The position numbers and the translations under genes were made by a program. The notes beneath the pieces are model-generated. The model was not told where the DNA came from, did no database searches, and saw nothing but the letters and a program-made list of their open reading frames with translations. A stretch of 44,628 bases of DNA from Nitrospira sp. GTDB lineage: Bacteria > Nitrospirota > Nitrospiria > Nitrospirales > Nitrospiraceae. Location of the stretch: NCBI GenBank assembly GCA_030444405.1, contig JARFPM010000014.1, positions 1 to 44,628 of the forward strand, given 5' to 3'. Shown here piece after piece: positions 23,418-33,047 of the stretch. Within the stretch, counting starts at the first letter, position 1, and every line of letters begins with the position of its first letter.

Positions 23418-24239
23418 ATGGGTCCCCCAGCCGCCATCCCCTACCCAAATATCGACCCAGTCCTCGTGTCGCTGGGCCCCATTCAGTTGCGCTGGTATGG
23501 CTTGATGTACTTGATCGGCCTCACCTCGGCCTACTTCCTCATCCAACACAAGGTTGCGCGCAAAGGGTTGGCGCTCAGGAAGGACCAGATTTACGACATG
23601 GTGGTCTATGCCGCCTTCGGCGTTTTCCTGGGTGGACGGCTCGGCTATACGCTGTTCTATAACTTCTCGTACTACATCGGAAATCCGCTAAAACTTCTCG
23701 CGGTCTGGGAAGGAGGCATGTCCTTCCACGGCGGACTCATTGGGACCATCATTGCGCTGATCTGGTTCAGCCGAAGGCAAGGGATTCCCGCCTACACCAT
23801 CGCAGACTTGGCGGCCTGCGTCACACCGATCGGGCTCGGGTTCGGCAGGCTCGGGAACTTTATCAATGGTGAACTGTACGGCAGGCCGACGGACGTTGAC
23901 TGGTGCATGGTCTTTCCGACCGGAGGCCCTGCTTGCCGTCATCCGTCGCAATTGTATGAAGCCACGCTGGAGGGCCTGACGCTGTTCGCGGTGTTATGGT
24001 GGATCGATCGGCGTCCGACCCCGCCCGGTACCCTCTTCTGGACCTTCCTCACCGGCTACGGCATCAGCCGACTGATCGTTGAACTCTTCCGTGAACCGGA
24101 TCAGCACTTGGGGTTTATCTTGGGACCGATCACCATGGGCCAAATTCTCTCCTTGCCCATGGTGCTGGTTGGAGCCGTTATGCTCATCTTGGGCTACTCC
24201 AAGGCTTCGCCCAGCTCCTCGTCCAAGGGGAAACTTTAA
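23418..24239 (+). CDS. lgt: Prolipoprotein diacylglyceryl transferase
   Basis: 273 residues, about seven transmembrane helices. It moves diacylglycerol from phosphatidylglycerol to the lipobox cysteine of prolipoproteins in the inner membrane. The signature GRLGNFINGELYGR holds Arg144, matching E. coli Arg143, with Asn and Glu in place. GGMSFHGGLIG and HPSQLYEATLEG are further Lgt marks; ISRLIVELFREPDQHLGF is near the end. AAGCAAGGTA precedes the ATG. Its client in the window is the binding lipoprotein at 20846. Confidence 0.95.
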   Translation: MGPPAAIPYPNIDPVLVSLGPIQLRWYGLMYLIGLTSAYFLIQHKVARKGLALRKDQIYDMVVYAAFGVFLGGRLGYTLFYNFSYYIGNPLKLLAVWEGGMSFHGGLIGTIIALIWFSRRQGIPAYTIADLAACVTPIGLGFGRLGNFINGELYGRPTDVDWCMVFPTGGPACRHPSQLYEATLEGLTLFAVLWWIDRRPTPPGTLFWTFLTGYGISRLIVELFREPDQHLGFILGPITMGQILSLPMVLVGAVMLILGYSKASPSSSSKGKL

Positions 24240-24281
24240 GTTTCTGGTTTCGAGTTTCGAAACTTGCAACTCGAAACAGGC

Positions 24282-24659
24282 TCAATACGGCATTTCATCA
24301 TCGTCCAACCCGACATGGTGCCCCAGTTCATGGACGACTGTGTCGTAGACCTCCTGCACAATCTCTTCCGGACTCTCACAGATCCGGAGAATCGGTCCTC
24401 GATAGATCGAAATTCGAGGCGGTTGTTCGCCTCCTGGCCTGAAGAACGAATCAGCCGCCAGCGACTGGCCTTGATAGAGGCCAAGCAAGTCGTCCTCGCT
24501 GTCGAGATCGAGATCCTCCAGCACCTCTTGCGGCGGTTCCTCCTCAACCACGACAGCGACCGATACCATCAGCTTGGCATAGGGAGGCGGGAGGTCTGCG
24601 ATCGCCTGCAGAACCAGCTTCTCAAAGTCCTCAGACGAGATCTGATTACGGTTGGCCAT
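24282..24659 (-). CDS. Zincin-like metallopeptidase (DUF1025 family)
   Basis: 125 residues from ATG 24659. The family start is SSEDFEKLVLQAIADLPPPY; the zinc motif is HELGH at 110-114, followed by HVGLDDDEM, where family members have a Gly-Asp/Ser-Asp third-ligand region. Acidic middle (EEEPPQEVLEDLDLDSEDD). An upstream in-frame extension to 24740 runs through the repeat element and is not real. It converges on lgt. Substrates of the family are unknown. Confidence 0.88.
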   Translation of the reverse strand: MANRNQISSEDFEKLVLQAIADLPPPYAKLMVSVAVVVEEEPPQEVLEDLDLDSEDDLLGLYQGQSLAADSFFRPGGEQPPRISIYRGPILRICESPEEIVQEVYDTVVHELGHHVGLDDDEMPY

Positions 24660-24676
24660 ATCAGGATCTATGAATC

Positions 24677-24812
24677 TAGCAGGTTGCGGAAAAACTCTTC
24701 GTTCATCCTTCGAGTGCCTCAGGACGAACGGAGCGGTCATTGATTAGCCTGAGGTTTCCCGTTCGTGCTGAGCCTGTCGAAGCACCTCGATCAGGGTTTC
24801 CGCAACCTGCTA
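24677..24812. repeat. Miniature inverted-repeat element, copy 1 (136 bases)
   Basis: Ends are perfect 16-base inverted repeats, TAGCAGGTTGCGGAAA at 24677-24692 and its complement at 24797-24812. Inside are palindromic dispersed repeats (CGTTCATCCTTCGAG at 24700 and GTTCGTGCTGAGCCTGTCG at 24761). No open frame. The right end supplies TAG, the stop codon of the AddA gene. A second element with the same ends is at 33861-33988. The TA at both edges could be a target duplication, as for IS630/Tc1-type movement. Confidence 0.85.
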
Positions 24813-27800
24813 AAGTTCTATGGCGGCACCACAGCGCAGAAAGAGGCAGTGAAAACGCGGCTTGATTCCCAGGCTCTGCTCCACAGCAGTCTTATAGACT
24901 TCGCTCTGTGTCCGGTACTCTTCGGCCCGAACCGGTGCCTGCTCAGCCGAGACAATATCCGTTTTATAGTCCGCTATCCAGAGCTCTCCATCCAGCCGGT
25001 AGATGAGATCGATGACCCCTTCCATCACCTGGCGTTCACTCCAGGGCATGATGAACGGGACTTCACGGCCAAGGATGTGGGACGAACGGAGACGTGCATA
25101 GGCTTCCGTTCGACCGAAGGTCGCAAAGAGATCGCTCACAGATTCAGCGACTGCACCAGCATAGGGCTGGTCATCCGGCCCAATGCTTGCCTGGAGGGCT
25201 GAGCCAACATGGGTAAGCAACCCTGAGGGGTCTTGGGAAAAATCCCAATGCTCCAGCAGACGGTGAGCCACCACACCGGCCAACCGTGCAATCTCGGCCT
25301 CCTGTCGAACGGGAGTCGTTTGACGTATGGCAAACGCCGTTCGTTTGCCCAACGTCGTAGGAGTCAGATGATGAGGGGTCTCATAAACCTCTGTCCATCG
25401 AGCGGTCCTTGTCTCCCACAGTGCGGCAATCTCCTGCGGATCGACTAATGTCGCACTGGCCACTCTGTCCAAACGTCGGCGAGCCCGTTTTCGTTCCGGT
25501 GCCGTGACGACACGATGGGGAATCGTGCTGAGGCCGATCTGCAAGGCTTCAGTCGAGGCAGTTCCGATCTCGCCCGTACCGATGTTTTGCAGCAGATCAA
25601 ACACCGTTTCGCCGACTGAGCGGGTGGTAATCCCCCCTGACAGCAGCAACAACTCCTTGGCTCTAGTCATCCCCACATAGAGCACGCGTCGCCGTTCCGC
25701 CTCTTCTCGCAAGCGCAGCTTGTGATGGACCAGCAGCGAGCCGAGGGATCGATGACGGTCCAGGGAAAGCCCATAGGTTCCGCTCGACCAATCATACGAG
25801 ACCTGCGGCACATCCCGCTCCCGTCCGCTTCCCTGATGGAGGCCCGGCAACACGACAATAGGGAATTCCAACCCCTTGGCCTTGTGAATCGTTAAGACAT
25901 GCACGGCTTCGAGCGACTCCTCGGCGAGGGGACTCTCCGATTCATCCGGTTGTTCTTCAAGCCGGCTGATCATGAGTTCCACAAACCCACTCAAGGTCAT
26001 ATGGGGCCGGTCGGCCAATGACGAAGCTGTCTGTTTCACCTTCATCAGATTCGCCACGGCCTGCTCGCCATGGAGCGATGCAGCAGCCAAGTCCAGAATC
26101 GGCAATCGGTCAAACATCAGCTCGATGGCCTCGGCCAACGGCAGCACAGGGATGGCCCGATGGAGCCGAGCCAGGTGTTCGTAAAGCCGCCGAACAGCAG
26201 CGGCACGGGCATGGGGCCAGCTCTCAAGCCGCGCCGCGCGGAGATAGTTGAAATGCCCTGCTTGCTTGAGCTCGTAAAGTTCACGATCCGTCAGCCCCCC
26301 AAGTGGTGAACGAAGGAGGCCGGTCATGGCGATCTCGTCATGAGGATGATCCAGGACCCGCAGCAGATTGACGAAATCGATCACCTCTTGGCGGCGATAG
26401 AAATGCTTTTCCCCTTCGATGACGTAGGGAATGTCGTGACGGCGCAAGGCATCGAGGTAGGCATCGGCTTGCGTGAGCTTTCTGAACAGCAACGCCACGT
26501 GACCCGGTTTCACGGAAGGGCGACTCAGGACTTCGTCGTTCAGCCAGCGAGCCACCACTTCGCTCTCGGCTCTCGTCGCCCCTGCTGCATCGAATGTCTC
26601 GTCTTCACCATCCGGCGTTGTCACGCTGAGCCGAACGCCCGGCTCGGTCGACGCCGGGCGCCTGTGAGGGCGCACCTCCAGGCGCACATTCGCCGGTTGA
26701 ACCAGCGGCCGTCGTTCGAACAGCCGATCGAACACCTCATTCACCGGCTCCAAAACGGCCGCATCGCTTCGGAAATTCGTCGTCAATGTCTGGTCCATTC
26801 CACCATCAGCCGTGATTTTCTCCATGACCCGATCAAAGGCTTCGATATCGGCACGCCGAAAGGCGTAGATCGACTGTTTGGGATCTCCCACGATGAAGAG
26901 TTTCCCCGGTTCAAGCACCATCTCCTGCCAGCGAGCCGCCTGCCGCCCCTGCCGCTCCGAGACTGCGAGCATGATTTCGTACTGGACCGGGTCCGTATCC
27001 TGAAATTCATCGACCAGCACAGCTCGATAGTCCCGCTTAATCCGTTCACGGACGGGGGGATGTTCGAAAAGGAGCGTCCGTGCCCGTGCCAGCAACCCAT
27101 CAAACGAAAGCCAGCCCTGCCGGGCAAAAGTCTCGCGAATATTCCGCACGAGCGGGATGAGCAGTTTCAGGAGGTTGCTCAGGAATGCATGATCGACCAA
27201 GAGAAGTTGTTGGGCCGTGTGGATGAGGCCGGCGGCCTCTTTAAAATCGCCCTTCTCCCATCCAGCCACCACGCTCCCAGGATCCTTGTCGAGCCATTCT
27301 CGTTCCTCCGTTGTCAGGTCTTGCCGACCTCCCAACCCTTTATCTATCACGTGATGCGTCAACGACACCGTCACGGCGAGCATCCGCTCAACTTTGCGGC
27401 GCTTTGGCCGGTCGTAGGCCTTCAAGAGTTGTTGTGCCCTGGCTCCCATTTGCTGAATCCACTGCAAGACGGTCGGCATCAGCTCCGTGGATGCAAGTTG
27501 TCGCTGCAAAGTGCTCAGATCGACCAGCTCGCTGCACAAGGACCGAGTTAACGTTCTGATCACCTCAAGACTGGTTGATGACAAGATCGATCGCCACAAG
27601 TGATGGTGCTCTCCGACTCGGCTTAGTTCCCGGTCAAGCCAGCAATCCCACGCGGCAGCGAACTGTTCTTCGAATCGCAAGCCGTCGTCTTCCTTGAATT
27701 CGGGATCGACTCCACCCTCCAGGGGATGCAGCCGCAATAGGTGCGCGGCAAAACTGTGGAGCGTGCCGATCTGAGCCTTTTCGATATCGTTGAGCCCTGC

Positions 27801-28157
27801 CTGAGCGCGAGCGGCAATCGCATCGGCGCTGAGCCCGTAGCGCTCTTGAAGCTCCCCACATGAAACGGCCCCTCCGTCGCCCGGTCGCATCGCATCAGCC
27901 TGAGGGTGGGCGAGGACGGTCAGCCGTTCGCGTAGCCGCACCTTCATCTCGGTCGCCGCCTTGTTGGTAAACGTCAAGGCCACGATCTGCATGATCGGGA
28001 CCGGATCAGGCTCCTTCATCAGCAGGTGCACGAGACGATTCACAAGCAACGTCGTCTTACCCGTTCCCGCGCCGGCCACGACGACCACGTTGCGATCAAA
28101 TGTCGTCTCGGCTGACTCTCGAGCCACGCGATCCGGTATCAGGAGATCGTTATTCAT
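24810..28157 (-). CDS. addA: AddA-type UvrD helicase-nuclease
   Basis: 1115 residues from ATG 28157 (TTG 28163 would add two). SF1A helicase: Walker A AGAGTGKTT with Lys34, VDEFQDTDPVQYEI (motif II), FIVGDPKQSIYAFR (motif III), TIHKAKGLEFPIVVLPG (motif V) and LYVGMTRAKELLLLSG (motif VI). The C-terminus holds a RecB-like nuclease, EGVIDLIYRLDGELWIADYK, with Asp1063 and Lys1065. With AddB it resects double-strand breaks for RecA. It overlaps addB by 8 bases. Its stop TAG belongs to the inverted-repeat element, so the native end may have been slightly changed. Confidence 0.92.
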   Translation of the reverse strand: MNNDLLIPDRVARESAETTFDRNVVVVAGAGTGKTTLLVNRLVHLLMKEPDPVPIMQIVALTFTNKAATEMKVRLRERLTVLAHPQADAMRPGDGGAVSCGELQERYGLSADAIAARAQAGLNDIEKAQIGTLHSFAAHLLRLHPLEGGVDPEFKEDDGLRFEEQFAAAWDCWLDRELSRVGEHHHLWRSILSSTSLEVIRTLTRSLCSELVDLSTLQRQLASTELMPTVLQWIQQMGARAQQLLKAYDRPKRRKVERMLAVTVSLTHHVIDKGLGGRQDLTTEEREWLDKDPGSVVAGWEKGDFKEAAGLIHTAQQLLLVDHAFLSNLLKLLIPLVRNIRETFARQGWLSFDGLLARARTLLFEHPPVRERIKRDYRAVLVDEFQDTDPVQYEIMLAVSERQGRQAARWQEMVLEPGKLFIVGDPKQSIYAFRRADIEAFDRVMEKITADGGMDQTLTTNFRSDAAVLEPVNEVFDRLFERRPLVQPANVRLEVRPHRRPASTEPGVRLSVTTPDGEDETFDAAGATRAESEVVARWLNDEVLSRPSVKPGHVALLFRKLTQADAYLDALRRHDIPYVIEGEKHFYRRQEVIDFVNLLRVLDHPHDEIAMTGLLRSPLGGLTDRELYELKQAGHFNYLRAARLESWPHARAAAVRRLYEHLARLHRAIPVLPLAEAIELMFDRLPILDLAAASLHGEQAVANLMKVKQTASSLADRPHMTLSGFVELMISRLEEQPDESESPLAEESLEAVHVLTIHKAKGLEFPIVVLPGLHQGSGRERDVPQVSYDWSSGTYGLSLDRHRSLGSLLVHHKLRLREEAERRRVLYVGMTRAKELLLLSGGITTRSVGETVFDLLQNIGTGEIGTASTEALQIGLSTIPHRVVTAPERKRARRRLDRVASATLVDPQEIAALWETRTARWTEVYETPHHLTPTTLGKRTAFAIRQTTPVRQEAEIARLAGVVAHRLLEHWDFSQDPSGLLTHVGSALQASIGPDDQPYAGAVAESVSDLFATFGRTEAYARLRSSHILGREVPFIMPWSERQVMEGVIDLIYRLDGELWIADYKTDIVSAEQAPVRAEEYRTQSEVYKTAVEQSLGIKPRFHCLFLRCGAAIEL

Positions 28158-31100
28158 CGGCAATCTTCCGCAGGCGAAGCATCTTCAGCGCTTTGGGTTC
28201 GGCCGCACGATGCGCTCTCCACCACGTCGGAGCATGTTCTCGCCGGCAGACCACACGAAAATCACATCCGTCGCAATAACCGTCTGGAAGAATGAAAAAT
28301 CGTCCGGTACGGATGCCGTTCACCAAGGTTCTGATCGTGTCCTGGATGAGTGCTCCGGTGTCGGATGACCAGGAGATCGCCTCAAACGTCGAGCGACTGA
28401 TCGGTGTTGACCACTGGGGAGAGAGAAACAGGAATTGCACTTGGCTCGGTGATGGCTGTCCAGGAACGGTGAGGCAACTATAGAGTGGTGGCTGCAGCCG
28501 ATATCCACGGACCGCCGACTGGGCCAGATTACGGTCCTCAGGCTTCATGCTTGAACCGACTTTGAACTTGTAATCGATCACGCGCAGTGTGTCGGAGATC
28601 CGGTTCCAATCGAGCCGATCGATGCGGCCACGGATTTTCAAGAATCCCTCGTCGAGGAGGCCGGGAACCGTTCCCTCTCCGTCTACTTCAAAAGCGACAG
28701 GTGTGTAGGGATATTCAGCCTGTTCCGTTTCATCCGCCCTCACCGCCGCAATCACCAGTGTCACAATCAGTTCTTTCTTCAACTCCCACAGTAGATAGTG
28801 GCCTGTCCGATGCTGCAATTCTAGGTCCGTCGCTCCCTGTTGGACCGACGCTCGGACAATCTGGTCCACTACCTCATCCCTCGCCCGCTCAATCGGCCAC
28901 CCGGCCTGCAGCAGCTGTTCATAGCCGCGACGCAATGATGCGTGGCAGAGCATCCCGACGAGGGCTGCATCCGGTTCCGGCGAAATCGCAACGCGGCTCG
29001 GCTCGAGTTGCAGTACATCTGCGGCGAAGTATTGAAAAGGACAGCGCGCATACCGTTCGAGCGGCGTCGGGGCGAGGCCCCGTTCGATAACCCGCGTCCA
29101 ATGGGGCTCCACCAGGCCGGTCATCCCATCGAAAAGATTCAGCGAGACGCCGTCCTCTTCGATTCGATCGAGTGCCGCTGCAGCGTGACGGAAGGTGTCC
29201 GCATCACGTCCGAGCGCCTCCACGAGATCGGTCGGATCTTGTCCGTTGATCGCCAACCACTGAGTCAGTTCAGTCGGCGGCAGGAACCGTTTAATCATTG
29301 GCTGTTGTGAGACTCGATCAGTCAGACGACGAGGCACCGGATCTATCGGTCGCTCTTCGTGGCCGAACCGTCGACGGGCTTCCCCGAGATACGGAGAGGC
29401 GGCCAGCATGCGCCCTGCTTCATCCGCCCGTTGATAAGAGAGGTAGAGCCGCTGACTGGCCGCCTGACAAGACAGGTGAAAGAGCAACGTCTCTTCTCCA
29501 TACGCCGTCAGCTTCTCGTCGATTTTAAATCCAAGTGTGGCATCAAGCACGCGCCGATGCCGGTCCCGGAGAAACGCGTCTTCTCGGATGAAGCGCGGAA
29601 ACACTTTGTCGTTCAGACCCAGAACAAACAGAGCCTTGAACGGGACCCCACGGGCCGCCATGACGTCCCACACCATCACCCCTTGGGATGAACCATCATG
29701 TTGAGGATTCGTCGTTCGCTCGAAGGTGTGCGTCAGCAGTTCGACAAATTCAGCCCAGGTCATCTCCTCGTTGAGCGGCTCCAATTCCATGAGCATGCCC
29801 CAAAGACGATCGATGGTATCCCATGTCATTGCCTGGCGAGCAAGCCGACCATCCTCGGCACTCGAGGTCGCTGCGTCGGGCCGCCGCAGACGCCGATCGA
29901 CGAGCGTTCGACAGGCCGTAACCATCCGCCCAATCGTGCCTTGCGAAGGAAGGGTCGAACAGTCTTGCGCGAGCTGTGAGACCGCCTGCCAGAGCAAGGT
30001 GATCACCTCCGGTGCGATGGCGAGAGAACCGACGAGGCTCTCCTCGCCATCGAGAACCAATGCGGCTTGGCTCACCTGCTCCAATCGTTTCCACTCCTCA
30101 ACCCCGTGAGTGATGTGCAGGGCTTGCACCAGCAGCTTCCACTGTTCAGGCCGGTATGACGCCGACAGCTCGTCATATAGATCAGTGACGTAGAGCGGAG
30201 ATGTTACGACATCGAGGACTGCCGCGCGATAGAAGTCGTTCAGGGGCAGGGAGGCCAGCTGCAACACGAGCTTGCAGATCGGCTCCTGAATCAACGGCCG
30301 TGCCACGTTCGTCCGAAAGGGAATCCGATGGCGGTCGAAGATCGACTGGAGATCCAAACTGTAGGGATCGAGCGTCCGAGCAGTGACGCCGATCTCGTCG
30401 AATCGATACCCGTTGGTTTCGACCAGATCGAGAATCGTGCGGCATGTTGCCGCTAGTTCTTCTTCCGCACCGATCACGCTCCGTATGGTGAGTTGGACGA
30501 GATGTTGGGCAGTGGTGGACGATTCCTGTTCCAATCGAATGATTGTCTCGTCTGACCTCACCAGCGGCTGCATGTAGCGATCGAAAAATCGCCGCGCGAA
30601 CCCACAGGCCGGATCATCCTCCAGCGGGAAGAAAAGCGTCGTCTCCTTCGTTCGGCTGATAGCTTCAAAGAGGGACAGCTGCACCTGCGTCAAGTCATAG
30701 AACCCGTAATAAAACACTGCCTTCAACGGCTGGAGGAACGAAGCAGTTGGGACCAAGGAGATGAGCGCCTCGGCTAGGTCATCTTGTGTTCCGACCCCGA
30801 GCATCTTCCCCGCTTCTCTCACGGCCGCATAGAGTGACACGAGCGCGCCGAGCCACTCCCGGTCGTCTTCTTCGAAATAGCCTTCGCGGAGGCCTTGAAA
30901 GGCCTGCACAGGATCGACGCCCGCATCCTTCAAGTCGCGAATCGTCGCCCAGAGGGCCCCCCACGTCCCGGACGATTGCCCGATTCGTTGTAACGGAGCC
31001 TGGCTGGAGAACTTGCTGCGAACAATATGACGGACGAGTTGTTCAAAGAACAGCTCCTCAACGACCCGTGGCAAGGGGTAAGCAGCAGCCTCTCCAGCCA

Positions 31101-31317
31101 TCCGCAGGGCCAATTGATGGAAGGTCAATATGTGTAAGTTTAGGAGCGACAGCCGGTGTTCGACAGCGAGCAGGGTGCGAATGCGATCGGCGAGCGGCTT
31201 GGACGGAACGAAGATCGCGATTGTGGCAAGCGGATCCGTTGCCTTGACACGCGTGAGATGCTCGACGAGAGCAGATTCAAGATCAGGATGAAACCGACCG
31301 GTGACGACCCGCAACAT
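28150..31317 (-). CDS. addB: AddB-type helicase-nuclease subunit
   Basis: 1055 residues. N-terminal inactive-helicase part (VVTGRFHPDLESALVEHL; IAIFVPSKPLADRIRTLL; LNLHILTFHQLALRMAG). C-terminal PD-(D/E)XK nuclease in GRIDRLDWNRISDTLRVIDYKFK. Four cysteines that fit the AddB iron-sulfur staple: Cys759 in YARCPFQYFAAD and Cys1015, 1018, 1024 in CDGCDFRVVC. There is no convincing Walker A motif, as in many AddB proteins whose ATPase is lost. It is translated just before addA in the same unit, with the thioredoxin-like and zinc-ribbon genes upstream. Confidence 0.88.
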   Translation of the reverse strand: MLRVVTGRFHPDLESALVEHLTRVKATDPLATIAIFVPSKPLADRIRTLLAVEHRLSLLNLHILTFHQLALRMAGEAAAYPLPRVVEELFFEQLVRHIVRSKFSSQAPLQRIGQSSGTWGALWATIRDLKDAGVDPVQAFQGLREGYFEEDDREWLGALVSLYAAVREAGKMLGVGTQDDLAEALISLVPTASFLQPLKAVFYYGFYDLTQVQLSLFEAISRTKETTLFFPLEDDPACGFARRFFDRYMQPLVRSDETIIRLEQESSTTAQHLVQLTIRSVIGAEEELAATCRTILDLVETNGYRFDEIGVTARTLDPYSLDLQSIFDRHRIPFRTNVARPLIQEPICKLVLQLASLPLNDFYRAAVLDVVTSPLYVTDLYDELSASYRPEQWKLLVQALHITHGVEEWKRLEQVSQAALVLDGEESLVGSLAIAPEVITLLWQAVSQLAQDCSTLPSQGTIGRMVTACRTLVDRRLRRPDAATSSAEDGRLARQAMTWDTIDRLWGMLMELEPLNEEMTWAEFVELLTHTFERTTNPQHDGSSQGVMVWDVMAARGVPFKALFVLGLNDKVFPRFIREDAFLRDRHRRVLDATLGFKIDEKLTAYGEETLLFHLSCQAASQRLYLSYQRADEAGRMLAASPYLGEARRRFGHEERPIDPVPRRLTDRVSQQPMIKRFLPPTELTQWLAINGQDPTDLVEALGRDADTFRHAAAALDRIEEDGVSLNLFDGMTGLVEPHWTRVIERGLAPTPLERYARCPFQYFAADVLQLEPSRVAISPEPDAALVGMLCHASLRRGYEQLLQAGWPIERARDEVVDQIVRASVQQGATDLELQHRTGHYLLWELKKELIVTLVIAAVRADETEQAEYPYTPVAFEVDGEGTVPGLLDEGFLKIRGRIDRLDWNRISDTLRVIDYKFKVGSSMKPEDRNLAQSAVRGYRLQPPLYSCLTVPGQPSPSQVQFLFLSPQWSTPISRSTFEAISWSSDTGALIQDTIRTLVNGIRTGRFFILPDGYCDGCDFRVVCRREHAPTWWRAHRAAEPKALKMLRLRKIADE

Positions 31318-31333
31318 GGCTGGTCATTGTACG

Positions 31334-31489
31334 CTACCCGGTCTCCGGTCCCAAGAGCTCTCCATTGCAGTCGACGCAGGCCCAGTCGCCGTCGATAAAC
31401 GACATGGGATCGCCGCAGATTGGACAATCGGGCGGAGGCCCCTTGGCAATGAGTGGAAGATCCGGGAGCTCGTTATCGTCTTCGTCCAT
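31334..31489 (-). CDS. Small zinc-ribbon protein (51 aa)
   Basis: ATG 31487-31489, stop TAG 31334-31336. Cys22, Cys25, Cys38 and Cys41 form a C-x2-C-x12-C-x2-C ribbon (DCPICGDP and WACVDCNG). The rest is acidic. The gene starts 6 bases after the thioredoxin-like stop and ends 16 bases before addB. Function unknown; its position suggests co-expression with AddAB. Confidence 0.8.
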   Translation of the reverse strand: MDEDDNELPDLPLIAKGPPPDCPICGDPMSFIDGDWACVDCNGELLGPETG

Positions 31490-31495
31490 GACGCA

Positions 31496-31762
31496 CTATC
31501 CTTCCCGCTGTTTGATCTTCAATTGAATGGCCTTCTCAGCACTCTCCCGACTTGGGACGCCGACGAACGTCAGCCGACCATCGATGATGGTCGCCGGCAC
31601 AGCACGCACCGAATGGCGATCGGCCAACTCCTGCCCATCCTTCGTGGTGATGTCCACTTCCCGATAGGAAAAACTGTACTTCACACGCAACTGCTTCCAC
31701 AGACTCTTGGCTGAGGGGCAGGCTCCACAACTGGGCGACACAAGCAAGGTAATGTTTGGCAT
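31496..31762 (-). CDS. Thioredoxin/glutaredoxin-fold protein
   Basis: 88 residues: ITLLVSPSCGACPSAKSLWK with redox pair Cys12/Cys15, then FSYREVDITTKDGQELADRH and the cis-proline strand VRAVPATIIDGRLTFVGVPS. The short length and the CGAC centre fit small thioredoxin-like proteins that reduce disulfides. First gene of the block leading to addBA. Cytosolic, no signal. Confidence 0.88.
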   Translation of the reverse strand: MPNITLLVSPSCGACPSAKSLWKQLRVKYSFSYREVDITTKDGQELADRHSVRAVPATIIDGRLTFVGVPSRESAEKAIQLKIKQREG

Positions 31763-31925
31763 GATGCTTCCAGGAAATGTTTCAAACTATTTTAATGTTC
31801 GGATCTTAGCACCCGCTGAAAAGGTGAGGCAAGGACGGTACTAGACATCTCCGGTCACCGAGGCGCGTCACCGTATTCACGGTGGAAAGGTTCAAGAGAG
31901 AGGCGTATGGTATGTACATCGACCA

Positions 31926-32972
31926 ATGGTCAACCGCATCTCGCATACCCTCCCATGGCTAGCCGCCATACTGTTGCTCTGTACTCCACCGGCTCACGCT
32001 GAAGACGGTCGAGGAACTTCCCCCGGTCTGCGTGTCTTGACCTACAACCTGCTGCACGATGGACCATGGTCCGGATTCTTCGAGAGCGGCACCCAGCTCG
32101 CCGAACGACTCGACATGACCATTCAAGAACTGCAGCGATTGCAACCTGACGTGATCGCGCTTCAAGAAGCGTCAGACAGCCGGAAGCATGGCAACGTGCC
32201 GCAACGGATCGCCGATGCCCTTGGGTATCAGATGGTATTTGAGCCCGCCACCCAACACATCTTCGGGATCAGTCTCTTGGATCGGCTGATCACCTCAGCC
32301 ATCGGCTTCAAAGAGGGACCGGCCATTGTGAGCCGCTATCCGATCGTCGCCTCAGAAGTCTACGACCTGCCTCGCTGTCAACGTCGCGTGGATCCCCGCA
32401 TTCTTCTCCGGGCCGAGATCCACGCGCCCGATGGGCCGATCCAGGTCTTTTCCGCCCATACATCGAAAGGAGACGATTGTCAGCTCCAGCGAGTTGGCGA
32501 ACTGTTCCGTGAACATCGAGGAACGGGACGAGCCATCCTGATGGGCGACTTCAATACAGGAGAGCAATCCACAGTCCTCACCGAATGGCAGAAGGAGTCG
32601 GGATTCATCGATGCCTTCCGGGTCGCGAATCCGGGTGTATCCGGCGGGACCGTCTGGCAAGACATCTATGTTGAATGGCCCACCGCCGATCGCCGTGTTG
32701 ATTTTATTTTCTTGTTTGATGGAAGTGATAATAAGAGTCCGGTCGTGCGCTCAAGCCGTCTGGTATTTGACCAGCCCGGTCGCCTTCCGAACGGTGACGC
32801 CCTCTGGCCCTCGGACCATCGCGGCGTCTTTGCTGAGATCGATGCCGCTCATGCTGGAAACGGGCCGTCCGAGGTGGCCATCGAAAAGCCGCCCGTGAAC
32901 ACCGTCCGTCAATTGACTCAACACGCCCCTGATCCCGTTAATCCCTTATCAAGGGTCACGTATAAGAAGTGA
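31926..32972 (+). CDS. Exported endonuclease/exonuclease/phosphatase family protein
   Basis: 348 residues. Signal peptide LPWLAAILLLCTPPAHA-ED. The EEP fold follows: LRVLTYNLLHDGPW, PDVIALQEASDS (metal Glu), IQVFSAHTSKGDD, RAILMGDFNTGE (Asp/Asn of the catalytic centre) and LWPSDHRGVFAEID with the SDH motif. All catalytic marks are present. It may be a phosphodiesterase, sphingomyelinase-like or nuclease; not resolvable here. A decayed copy of its last third follows at 33048. Confidence 0.88.
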   Translation: MVNRISHTLPWLAAILLLCTPPAHAEDGRGTSPGLRVLTYNLLHDGPWSGFFESGTQLAERLDMTIQELQRLQPDVIALQEASDSRKHGNVPQRIADALGYQMVFEPATQHIFGISLLDRLITSAIGFKEGPAIVSRYPIVASEVYDLPRCQRRVDPRILLRAEIHAPDGPIQVFSAHTSKGDDCQLQRVGELFREHRGTGRAILMGDFNTGEQSTVLTEWQKESGFIDAFRVANPGVSGGTVWQDIYVEWPTADRRVDFIFLFDGSDNKSPVVRSSRLVFDQPGRLPNGDALWPSDHRGVFAEIDAAHAGNGPSEVAIEKPPVNTVRQLTQHAPDPVNPLSRVTYKK

Positions 32973-33047
32973 TTGTGTCGTTGAATTCGATGTCTCCCTT
33001 TCTCTTGTCCTGCCATTGCCTCTTGTCTCAGCTCGACCTTCAATACA

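Noticed and set aside
24660-24740. N-terminal extension of the zincin
   Set aside because: It is translation of the repeat element; the family starts at the ATG 24659.
26340-27551. 403-codon plus-strand frame opposite addA
   Set aside because: It is the complement of the helicase coding strand in a GC-rich gene; no ribosome site, no family resemblance.
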